NCBI GenBank assembly: GCA_947471745.1
Contig: CANJKZ010000777.1
Coordinates: 186,001 to 250,000, forward strand
Length of the DNA: 64,000 bases
Source: Closterium sp. Naga37s-1
Lineage: Eukaryota > Streptophyta > Zygnematophyceae > Desmidiales > Closteriaceae
Direction of reading: 5' to 3'
Part shown: positions 55,301 through 64,000 of the stretch, one piece after another
Position numbering within the stretch: the first letter of the stretch is position 1
Layout: each line of letters starts with the position of its first letter
Made by a program: the position numbers and the translations under genes
The notes under the pieces: generated by a model
What the model saw: the letters and a program-made list of their open reading frames with translations, nothing else
Told to the model about the DNA's origin: nothing
Databases searched by the model: none

Positions 55301-57667
55301 CCCGCTCTGGGGGCGATCTGTGGGGACGTGTGCGGGGGGGTTGGGATGGGGAAGGTTGGTACAAGGAACGAGAGGTGCGCAAAGGCGTTGAAATGGCAGG
55401 CGGGATTCGTTCATGGGGCTCACATCACAATGACAGCAGCCCTGCTCACGCCCCAATCACAACAGCGCACCACATCTCCCGGCGACGCACGACACCCCCC
55501 AGTACCGCACTACATCCCCCCGCACCACACCCACCAGCATCACACCCGCCAGCATCACACCCGCCAGCAGCGCACCTCGTTGCGGAAGGCCTGGCCGATC
55601 TGAGCAGCAGCGAAGGGCAGCTTGCCACCGTTGTAGTACAGCAGATCCTTGAAGTTGACGAATATGCCCTGCGCTGTCTCGGGCCGCAGGTAGCTGAGGG
55701 GGATGGGGGAAGGGGATGGGGAGAGGGATGGAGTGGGAGAGCAGTCAAGTCAATGCGGAATGAGGGCCGTTGTAGTACAGCAATTCCTTGAAGTTGACGA
55801 ATATGCCCTGCGCTGTTTCAGGACGGAGGTAGCTGGTGGGATCGGTGGAGAGTGGGGGAGTGGGGGGCGGGGAGATGGGGAGAGTGGGGGAGTGGGGGGG
55901 GGGAAGATGGGGAGAGTGGGGGAGCAGCGAAGGGCAGCTTGCCACCGTTGTAGTAAAGCAGGTCCTTGAAGGTGACGAATATGCCCTGCGCTGTCTCGGG
56001 ACGCAGGTAGCTGGTGGGGAGGAGCAAGAGAGGGGGAAGAAAGGATAAGAGAGAGTCAAGTTTGGAGCATGAAATGTGAGCACCTGACGTCGAACACTCC
56101 ATAGTGCCAACCATTCACATGTCAGCCCCGCTCAGCCTCTCACGCACCCGTGCAACAACCCCGTGGGGCCAATAGCGGTGGAAAACATGAGGTTGAATGG
56201 GTATGGAGCAGACAGGTCGTTCTTCGTGTCCGGCGCCTTCACGCCGAACTCCTTCAACTTCCCGTCCAACTCCTCTGCACCGTACTCGTCCAGCACGGCC
56301 AGCACGTGCTTGATCTCCTCGCGCCGCTCAGGCGCCATGGTCACCTCCTTCTCTAGCAGCTCCCCGAGGTGGTCTTTCAGCAGGTGGTCCGCGCGGTAGC
56401 ACGCCTGCGTCTTCACGTCCTTCACCATGAGGTCGGTAAATTTGTCCACGTGGCCTGATGCTCGCAGGACTGCGTCGGGGGTGACGCACGGGCAGTCCAC
56501 TTCGAGCATATTTTCTTCCAGGACGAAGTGCTGGCAGACGGAAGGGGTCGGCGGGGTGGGGGGGAGGGGGGCGGCGGGTTAAGGGAGAGGGAGAGAGAGG
56601 AGGGGGGTTGGAAAGAGGTGGTCCGCGCGGTAGCACGCCTGCGTCTTCACGTCCTTCACCATGAGGTCCGCGAACTTGGCCACGTGGCCTGACGCACGGA
56701 GGACAGCGTCGGGGGTGACGCATGGGCAGTCCACTTCAAGCATAGTATCTTCCAGGACGAAGTGCTGAGGGGAAGGGGTTGGGGGGACGGTTGTGACCAA
56801 AGAGGACGAGCGGGGACGGATGATGGCGAGAAGAGAGCATCAGCGTTTACGGCAGGCGTGGAGGGGACGCTGGAAAGGTACACATGGAGAAGTGACTGCG
56901 CGGTTGAGGGTTTATGCCTGACACGTGCGTTACCCGTGCCAGACATTTGAACACGCGCAGATCGACACGCGCAGGAGCGAAAGCAAGCGTCGTCGGCGAC
57001 CATTTTAATCACATCGTTCATCATTCATGAAAGGAGGATCACTCATGCGAGATCAGCCGTGAGTCGCGGTCGCTGACGTGCTCCTTGGGAAGAAATCCAT
57101 GTGACCGTTTCAGAAACCCATTTTCACTAGATCACGCCTGTGCTGGATCGCACCTGTCTCAGATCACACCTCTCGGGTCGCAACCGCCTCAAATCACCCC
57201 TCGCAGGTAACACCTGTCTGAGATCACACCTCTCAAATCGCATTGTCTCAGATCCCACCTGCCTCAGACCCCACCTGGCGCCAGAAGGCGAGCACGTTCG
57301 ACTTGACGGCGCAGCCGGGCGGGCCGTAGTCGAACAGCCCAGCCACGCCGCCATAGATCTTGAAGCTCGGAATGATGAACAGCCGCCGCTCCAACGCGTT
57401 GTTCACGGCCTGCCGAAACGCCTCCCGATTGATGCTCGCATCCTTCCCCTTCCCTCCTCCCTCCGCCTCCGACTTTGCCGTGAACGTTTTGGTTGCCGAC
57501 TCGAGGTCGATCTTTAAGTGCTTGAGCTTTTCGATCGCCGCGTCGATCTCGGCGCGATCGGCTTTCGCGGCTTTTAGGGCTCGCACGGTGTCGCCTTGAG
57601 TGGTAACCTCCTCTTGTTTCGCAACGACGGCTTGCCGTAAAGCCTCGAGCTCATCGCTGGGAGCCAT
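52325..57667 (-). CDS. GARS: Glycyl-tRNA synthetase (cytosolic, WHEP type)
   Basis: Charges tRNA-Gly with glycine; class II synthetase of the eukaryotic type, about 697 residues. The ATG at 57667 sits in ACCATGG. Exons: 57275-57667 (WHEP helices, then [12 protein letters not shown]), 56148-56531 ([23 protein letters not shown]), 55576-55693 ([17 protein letters not shown]: motif 2), 54848-55042 ([17 protein letters not shown]), 54327-54551 ([17 protein letters not shown]), 53377-53661, 52646-52975 ([16 protein letters not shown]: motif 3) and 52325-52489 (anticodon-binding end). All phases fit except in 56148-56531. There, one extra base just after its acceptor shifts the frame relative to the duplicate at 56764, so that exon needs 383 nt to fit. 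This could be a sequence error or a real lesion. Introns hold eight or more partial exon copies. No organelle-targeting extension is seen, so cytosolic. Confidence 0.93.
53222..54262 (-). repeat. Synthetase exon-end duplicates, 3' half of gene
   Basis: Partial copies: end of exon 53377-53661 with donor at about 53239-53310 (reads [17 protein letters not shown]); start of the same exon with acceptor at about 53700-53800 ([18 protein letters not shown]); end of exon 54327-54551 with donor at about 53940-54000 and 54185-54262 (SAFDLKAHT). All straddle splice junctions. Confidence 0.85.
55105..56015 (-). repeat. Synthetase exon-start duplicates
   Basis: Copies of the start of exon 54848-55042 with acceptor at about 55108-55174 ([18 protein letters not shown]) and 55240-55322. 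Copies of the start of exon 55576-55693 with acceptor at about 55755-55840 and 55925-56015 ([18 protein letters not shown]). Confidence 0.85.
56605..56764 (-). repeat. Truncated in-frame copy of synthetase exon 2
   Basis: It repeats the first ~155 nt of exon 56148-56531 with a good acceptor, and stays in frame from exon 1 ([14 protein letters not shown]). It stops at the CYRADHL codons without a donor. Confidence 0.85.
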
Positions 57668-57768
57668 GGTCACTAGACTTGGCGATTGTGCTTAACACTA
57701 CTTGCAAAGCAGAAAATCTAATGTACTAACATAATATTTCAAATTATCAAAAATCCACATTAACACGT

Positions 57769-57849
57769 GTCAGGATGGCCGAGTTGGTCTAAGGCGCCAG
57801 TTTCAGGTATTGGTCCGGAAGGGTATGGGTTCGAATCCTATTCCTAACA
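57769..57849 (+). tRNA. tRNA-Leu (anticodon CAG)
   Basis: An 81-nt cloverleaf. The acceptor arm GTCAGGA pairs with TCCTAAC apart from one C-A mismatch. The D arm has the Leu-type GGCCGAG. The anticodon stem CCAGT/ATTGG encloses CAG at 57804-57806. There is an 11-nt variable arm and a T loop TTCGAAT. There is no intron and CCA is not encoded. A TTTT run follows at 57854. Close to the plant consensus for this isoacceptor, but several stem pairs are weakened (two G-T and the mismatch), so it may be an old or poorly used copy. It lies about 100 bp upstream of the synthetase gene start, divergently. Confidence 0.88.
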
Positions 57850-59529
57850 ACAATTTTCCATTTCTCCCACACGACAGCCCTTTTCATACAACATCCCTCT
57901 CCTACGTGACAAAACAGCAACTACTGAGATTTTTTCTGGGTTGTTTCAATTCTTCTTATTGGCGATAACGAGATGCTAGGAAAGTAGAAGATACCGCTCA
58001 GGCAGTATGTGTGGCATGCCTTTCCCTGTGCCTCTAGCATTTATGTTCTCACACCATTGCGCTCTTGAAAGGAGATGCTGCAGGACTGAACAAGCTTCCC
58101 ATGGACAAGTGGCTCTATTTTCTTTCAACTTTCGGGACCTTGTGTTCAGAAATTTTCAGAAGGTGCCTTTGATAAACAAGTACATGGTTTCAAAAAGCGT
58201 AGATGGTCTTGAAAAGGTACGCATGCGAAACCGTACCGAGTCACGTTACAGCGAGAGACCACCGAAAGCTTTCAAACTTGGAGGTTTTGGCGACAAACTT
58301 CGGCTCAATCAGCCCACGAGCATGTCATAAAGCTTCCGCGCCAACAAAGTCGCCGAACAGGGCTGTCGCTTGGTCTGGGCCCAAACCTTACGAAGCTGAG
58401 CTGGCCCGAAACAAGCCCTGAAACATCCGGACAGCACTCGAATCTAGCCCTTAAATTCAGGCCATTTGGATTCCCGCCCTGAGCCACATGCGCCAGAAAG
58501 CTAAGTAATTCTAGGTACGTACTCTACCGATCAGAGCACGCTGTTGTGGGTGAGAAGAAAGGGTTGGGAGGAAGAGGGGAGGGGAGAGCAGGTACACGGG
58601 AAATCCGGGGAGGCTCCAAACCCATTATTTGGGAATACGGGCCAGGAAAAAACCAGCCCTGAAAATCTCTGAGCTGAGTTGAAACGAACCCTGAATTCTC
58701 AGGGAAAACGGGCAAATGCCTGTAAATCGACAGGCCTACCGCCGAACTCTCGCCATGCCATTCCATGCCATCCCCTTGTAGAGGGACGACTGCTGCTTTG
58801 CTCTCCTTGAGTCACGGAACCCCCAAGGCAGTCCCAAAACTTTCCTCTCAAGTCATCCATGAATGCGAATCACTAGACCTGGTAGTTCTCCTAGGTAGAC
58901 ATGGTAGGAAGATTAGTCCTCTCTGTTGCCGATTTCGTCTCTTAGCTTATGCAACAGTACGGCTAAGGCGGTTCGACCTGATTAGACCTATGACTTACTA
59001 GTGAATAGGAGCCGATTCTTTCATCGTGTTTATAGCATGTGGTTCCTGTCCTGGTTCTATCTCGTATTAGTCCACGACTCAGCTTCGCATTAATCACCTA
59101 CCTGGCGGTACTGGGTTTCGACAAGCTCCTTAGAACAAAGCTCCTATTGTCGTCTTCGTTGTGTTAAGTGAGGGGTAACTTCCAGAAGAATCTGCTGCTC
59201 GTGCTAATGTAGATTCAGCTAAGCTCAGCGCTGAAACAATTCACTCTGAGAATTATTTCTCCCTGATGCACCGTCTCACGTTGCTGTATGACGGTTGCGC
59301 GTAGCGAATATCTTCGCAACGGCGGCGTCTCACAGCAGCGAACTGCTTCTCAGGTTCCTGACTGTCTCTGCTTTGCCCTCCAGCGACCTGAGAAACTCTA
59401 GAGTGAAGTGATGCGGCGACAAGACGACACGACGCAACAACCGACATGTATATTATCCGGAAATGGTATTTCGAATCATGAGAATCTCGTGCGACGGAAG
59501 CAGTTGCTCCAACGACTTTTGGCTTAGTG
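57850..59529. other. Intergenic, no gene seen
   Basis: Moderate GC, short ORFs only. Fragments such as GGCCCGAAACAAGCCCTGAA and AAACCAGCCCTGAAAATC (58400-58680) look like distant copies of one another and may be transposon debris, but no ends or domains are visible. Confidence 0.5.
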
Positions 59530-60520
59530 CTGAGAGCAGCATCCTTCAGTCCGAAAACGGAATATCATCCGTTGAAACTGGCAGTGGACGTCAAGAAATG
59601 GAACAGAACGGAATATTGCAAGCGTCAAGACGTGGACGTTGCGATGCGTCGAAACCGTCAACTGGACGCGGCCGTCAGAAGCAGCGTGACGCATGTCATG
59701 GGAGATCGCTCTGGGCCGTACGGGATGAGGATCGCATGCGTTCGCAACGAGTTCCTCGGCGTTCCCTTGAATTTCGCACGCGAACAATGAATGATCGACG
59801 GTACGAAAGAGCGAAGGCAAGTGGGGGGGATCATGTAGGCGTCTAGAACAGCACCGCCTAGAGAGTCTCGTCGCTCTCCTTCTTCGCGTCACGTTTCAAT
59901 AAAGCTTCCCACTAACGCGTGTGCCTTTCGTCTCTTGCTGTCCCCCCGCCGTTCTCCCCTCTGCGTGTGTGTTCGAAGCACGGAGTCACCATCGCTGCGG
60001 GTCGGACGAAGGTTGCTCCCAGAATCGCCTGACGTCGCTCGAAGCTCGCAGACGTTCTTTTCGATGGTCGAAACGGTCAACAGGACGTCGACGGCACACC
60101 ACAAAACGTCGATGCGTCGAACACCACGGACGCGGCCGTCAGAAGCAGCGTGACGCAGCTCATGGGAGTGCGCCATAAGGATCGCATGCTTTCGCATCGA
60201 CTTCCCCGGCGTTCCCTAAAATCCCTTGAAAGATCAATGCGTAACAGCGAAAGCTGGTGGGGGGGATCACGTAGGCGTCTACAGTAGGAACGCCTAGAGA
60301 GTCTAGACGCTCTCCTCCTTCGTGTCGTTCGTGAAACTACCCTCCCACTAACTCTTGTCCCCTCCTTCTCCCCCTGTCCTCCTCTTTCCCCTCTCTACAT
60401 GTGTGCGACTAACTCCGATGAACAGATTTCGGGTCGTCGCCAAGCACATTAAGAATCCCCAGGCGTCGTTCGGAGATCGTTGACAACGATACGTACGAAC
60501 AGGACAGCTATGGGGGGGAC
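59530..60520. repeat. ~460-bp diverged tandem repeat
   Basis: Two clear units share GACGCGGCCGTCAGAAGCAG (near 59665 and 60128), a following GGATCGCATGC(G/T)TTCGCA, a GTAGGCGTCTA...CGCCTAGAGAGTCT block, and a run of short matches. A third, partial unit starts near 60420. Divergence is considerable, so the duplication is old. Confidence 0.75.
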
Positions 60521-61900
60521 TGTAGTGAGTCGTAGAGCGTCGCTGCGCAGAGGGAACAGTCGTGTCTCTTGCTTTTGCCTCCGCCACTCGCCTCGTGCTG
60601 TTTCTAACCCTCCCTTGTTGGTGCCGCATCTGTGTGCGTGTCTCTCTCCCCATGCGTGTATGTGTGTGCCTCACGACTTGCGAGCATGGGCAGCCGAAGC
60701 AACGGAGCAACCTGGAGCAACTTGGAGCAGCAGGCGTGAAGGGAAGGCGTGGTTTAGGAGTGTCAGAGCAACGGACAGAGTGAAGTACGCGCCAGGGGGT
60801 GCTTGCAGGGGGGACTGTAGTGAGTCGTAGATCGTCGCCGCGCAGAGGCAAGAGTCGTGTCCCTTGCTTTTGCCTCTGCCACTCCCCACCTGCTGTTTCT
60901 AACCCTCCCTTGTTGGTGTTGCTTCTGTATGCGTGTTTCTCTCCCCCTTCGTGTGTGTGTGTTCACGGCCAGCGAGCATGGGCAGCCGGAGCAACGGAGC
61001 AACCTGGAGCAACTTGGAGCAGCAGGCGTGAAGGGAAGGCATGGTGCAGGAGTGGCAGAGCAGCGGACAGAGTGTGGTACGCGCCAGGGGGTGCTTGCAG
61101 GGGGGAGTGTAGTTAGTCGTAGAGCGTCGCCGCGCGGAGGCAAGAGTCGTGTCTCTTGCTCTTTTACTCTGCCACTCCCCTCCTGCTGTTTCAAACCCTC
61201 CCTTGTTGGTGCCGCTTATGTGTGCGTGTCTCTCTCCCCATGCGTCTGTGTGTGTGCCTCACGGCCTGCGAGCATGGGCAGCCGGAGCAATGGAGCAACC
61301 AGAGCAACTTAGAGCAGCAGGCGTGAAGGGAAGGCATGGTGCAGGAGCGGCAGAGCAGCGGACACACTATGGTATGTGCCAGGGGGTGCTTGCAGGGGGG
61401 AGTGTGGTGAGTCGTAGAGCGTCGTCGCGCAAAGGCAAGAGTCGTTTCTCTTGTTTTTGCCTCCGTCGCTCGCCTCCTACTGTTTCTAACCCTCCCTTGC
61501 TGGTGTCGCTTCTGTGTGCGCGTCTCTCTCCCCATGCGTGTGTGTGTGTGCCTCACGGCCTGCGAGCATGGGCAGTCGGAGCAATGGAGCAACCTGGAGC
61601 AGCTTGGAGCAGCAGGCGTGAAGGGAAGGCGTGGTGCAGGAGTGGCAGAGCAGCGGACAGAGTGTGGTATGCGCCAGGGGATGCTTGCAGGGGAGTGTAG
61701 TGAGCCGTAGAGTATCGCTGTGCAGAGGCAAGAGTCATATCTCTTGCTTCTGCCTCCGCCACTCCCCTCCTGCTGGATCTAACCCTCCCTTCTTGGTGCC
61801 GCTTCTGTGTATGTGTCTCTCTCCCCATGCGTGTATGTGCCTAACGGCTTGCGAGCATCGACAGTCGGGACCAACGGAGCAGCACGCCTGAAGGGAAGTT
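60512..61900. repeat. 294-bp satellite, about 4.7 copies
   Basis: Units begin at (G)GGGGA(C/G)TGTAGTGAGTCG near 60514, 60810, 61103, 61397 and 61692, period 292-295 bp. Each holds a CTCTTGCTTTTGCCTCCGCC block, a TGTGTGTGTGCCTCACGG block and a GGAGCAACTTGGAGCAGCAG block. The last unit is truncated and diverged. Frames stay open for about 180 codons on both strands, but codon content is just the repeat. Confidence 0.93.
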
Positions 61901-62400
61901 GGTACAGCAAGCTGCTTTCACCTCCAACACAAGAGGTAACCAGGGGTGACGATGCCGCAGCAGCACGAATGCACCAAGTGTCGCTTCTTATTTCACTCGC
62001 TTTTCCATCTACCATCTGACGTCTCTTCTGGCATGTCGCTGCTCATTCATATCCTCACCTGCTCATCCTCACGCCTCTTGTCCTCTTCCCTGCCTCCCCA
62101 CTCTCCAGCAATTCAGGGGGCAGTGCCTGCAGCACCTCAGGGGTCACCCGTGCCTGCAATAGCGGCTGTTTCAAAGTATGCACACAAGAAGTTGTTGTCA
62201 GTATGTAATTGTATACATCACTCTATAACTGCCTGTAGTGTAGACTCAGTGTAGTTATCTTGCTTGTTAGGTGGTGCACCTTTCTTCTCATGCTTGTTCT
62301 TTCATATTTGTACCCTTGAGCCTATAGTGAAACCCTCTTTGCTTTGGCAAACTCTCCCGTCACCTCTTAGCCTTGCTCTAAACCCCAAAACTATGGGTTC
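61901..62400. other. Intergenic, no gene seen
   Basis: No repeats, RNA genes or exons recognised between the satellite and the second MITE. Confidence 0.5.
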
Positions 62401-62403
62401 TAA

Positions 62404-62930
62404 GAATGCTGCGTGTTACGTACCCCTCTTTTTGGGGGCTGGTCGGGTTGCCTCAAACGGTCGGTTTGGGTAGACCACTAGGGTCACCGGATTACCAGCA
62501 GCTGTACAATGTACAGTATTGTACGTACGCACCAGAGCTTCACACACCTGGTCGAGGCAACCAGGTGGTCAATGCGACCGGTTGGTTGCGCCCACGCACA
62601 ATCGAGTCAAGGCAACCAGCCTCGAACGTACCAACATGCAGCGCAACCAGTGATACAGTAAACACCAAGGGCAGGTTACACAATCAAATATCGATGCGAT
62701 TGGTGGAAGAAAACAAATATAAAAAATTGAAGGCAGAACATTGGCGGAAAACTGTTGGGTCTGCCCAAAAAACTATTCGAGTGGTTGGGTCCCAAAAACA
62801 AGCGAATGGTACAAACGCAGGTTGCCTGCTGGGACCCAACCGCCCACTTGTCGACCCGACCAGTCACGCTGGGTCGACTTTTACAGGCAACCGGGCCCTG
62901 CCACCAAATTAAGGGGTACGTAACACGCCC
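62404..62930. mobile_element. Second Harbinger-like MITE, ~527 bp
   Basis: Perfect 17-bp inverted repeats GCGTGTTACGTACCCCT (62411-62427 and, inverted, 62912-62928). The right end extends to GGGCGTG, like the first MITE, and is followed by TAA (62931-62933). A TAA also precedes the left end (62401-62403), but the first bases there are altered. Internally rich in GGTTGCC/GGCAACC and an inverted pair GGTTGGGTCCC/GGGACCCAACC (62783-62843). No transposase. Confidence 0.7.
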
Positions 62931-62933
62931 TAA

Positions 62934-64000
62934 GTCACTCTAGCTAACCTACTATTTTGACAGTTGTGAGCCAGTCAGCTGGTATACCACATTTTTAAAT
63001 AACGTGCTTTCCACAGTGCCATGTGCTGTGTCGCCGGATTTTAATGCCACTCTCTTCACCTCTCAAACTCCCCCTTTCCTGTCCTCTCTTCTCCTCTGCT
63101 CTTCTCTCTTCCATCCCGTCTATCCAACACCAGCAGCACGGGCACAAGTGGTGGTAGCAGCAGCAGCTATAGTGGTGGGAGGGGTAGTTGCAGCATCATC
63201 AACCACTGCAGTGGTTGCAGCTGCAGCAATAAAGGGTGATTGCAGTTTACCCTACTGCTTCCAAGTTTCATCGTATGCTAGTTGGTTCAATTGCAGTTCC
63301 CTCCATTTTTTCCATTCAGTAGTCCTTGTGTTCTTGTCCAGTGCTTCGATGTCCTACTCGTCTCCTTATATCCTTCCCATGTTGCCTGGCATCCCCTCTT
63401 ATCGGGTCCTATTGCTATGGGTTCCAGGTCTCCCTCCCCTCTCCATGTCCCATTGCTGTAACTGCCAGTAGCTGCGGGGGAAGCAGTGGCAGCAACAGCA
63501 GTGCAGCCTTTCTCTTCATGGTAGGTGTGACGGGAGATTATGCAGGGCTGGCCTTGCTAATGTATGTCTCTCACATAGTGCTTGCTTCACAAAAGCCGTT
63601 TGGAATGGACGCATGCAGAGCTATTTTCTTTCCTTCTAAACAGCTTCGCCAGTGTGCTGATGTGCGCTTTTACTTCTTGTTAGTGACTCCCTGCTCTCTT
63701 TCCTCCTCTTTCTTCCATGTCCCATTGTTCTTTCATGTGCTGTCTCTTCTCTGGTGATGCGCAGGGCGAGGCAGAGGAGGACTTGTGAAGCGCAGCATGG
63801 CGGAGGACTTGAAGATCTCAAGATGCGCTGCTTCTATGCTTACGCATGCTTCGCTGTCCTCAGCTGTTCTCATGTGTGCTTGCTGTTCTTAGCTGTGCTT
63901 AGGTGTGATTAAGTATGCTAATGCTGTGTTGTGCGGTGCTGTGCTGGGAGGGGTCCGCATGTTGTAAAATAAGTGGGTGGGGTGGGCACTAGGCGACGTG
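62934..64000. other. Right end of window, no gene identified
   Basis: It contains a 155-codon open frame (63004-63471) with an Ala/Val-rich, GCA-repeat-driven middle. I see no domain, splice pattern or start context that makes it convincing. Confidence 0.4.

Noticed and set aside
60799-61700. Open frames of 105-183 codons in the 294-bp satellite
   Set aside because: They simply translate the satellite unit; several frames on both strands are equally open.
63004-63757. Ala/Val-rich open frame near the right end
   Set aside because: No conserved domain or clear gene structure; the Ala run comes from GCA repeats.

Overview
The window is nuclear DNA of a multicellular-plant-lineage eukaryote, most likely a streptophyte green alga. 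Supporting signs are: genes split by many GT-AG introns; a plant-style leucine-rich-repeat (LRR) gene with one 72-nt LRR per exon; a WHEP-type cytosolic glycyl-tRNA synthetase; a plant-type HRQ1 helicase with an N-terminal ubiquitin-like domain; two LPR1-type multicopper oxidases; a nuclear tRNA-Leu; and a Ty1/copia element. A zygnematophyte such as Closterium fits best, but that is a guess from gene content and style, not a match I could run.

Layout: 0.7-7.8 kb (+) LRR-EGF protein. 9.0-12.0 kb (+) and 12.4-15.6 kb (-): a tail-to-tail pair of LPR1/CotA-type multicopper oxidases. 16.8-23.9 kb (-): a type II membrane protein with a GT61-like C-terminus. 24.8-25.4 kb: a Harbinger-like MITE. 26.0-51.5 kb (-): an HRQ1-type helicase gene whose N-terminal third (46.1-51.5 kb) and C-terminal DUF1998-type part (26.0-38.9 kb) are present, but whose helicase motor after motif I is missing. 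One of its introns holds a 10.9-kb array of an 18-bp minisatellite, and a young copia element (39.3-45.3 kb) sits where the missing motor exons should be. 52.3-57.7 kb (-): glycyl-tRNA synthetase. 57.8 kb (+): tRNA-Leu(CAG). 59.5-61.9 kb: two families of longer tandem repeats. 62.4-62.9 kb: a second Harbinger-like MITE. The rest is intergenic DNA without recognisable genes.

Two patterns run through all the genes and are the main discovery here. First, introns are full of diverged partial copies of the neighbouring exon, and these copies nearly always straddle a splice junction, so they duplicate donor or acceptor sites (up to ten donors in a row at 4.6 kb). Second, short palindromes, many with the core GAG-NNNN-CTC between T-rich and A-rich arms, sit between the two copies of such duplications at several independent places (2.5, 3.3, 5.3, 9.7, 21.8 and 48.5 kb). 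This looks like a recurrent event that leaves a direct repeat, a palindrome and a direct repeat. It may be a micro-fold-back element or a fixed product of one kind of break repair.

The genes do not form a pathway. The oxidase pair would act in the secretory route or cell wall (iron/phenol oxidation), the LRR-EGF protein outside the cell, the GT61-like protein in the Golgi, the helicase in the nucleus, and the synthetase with the tRNA in translation.
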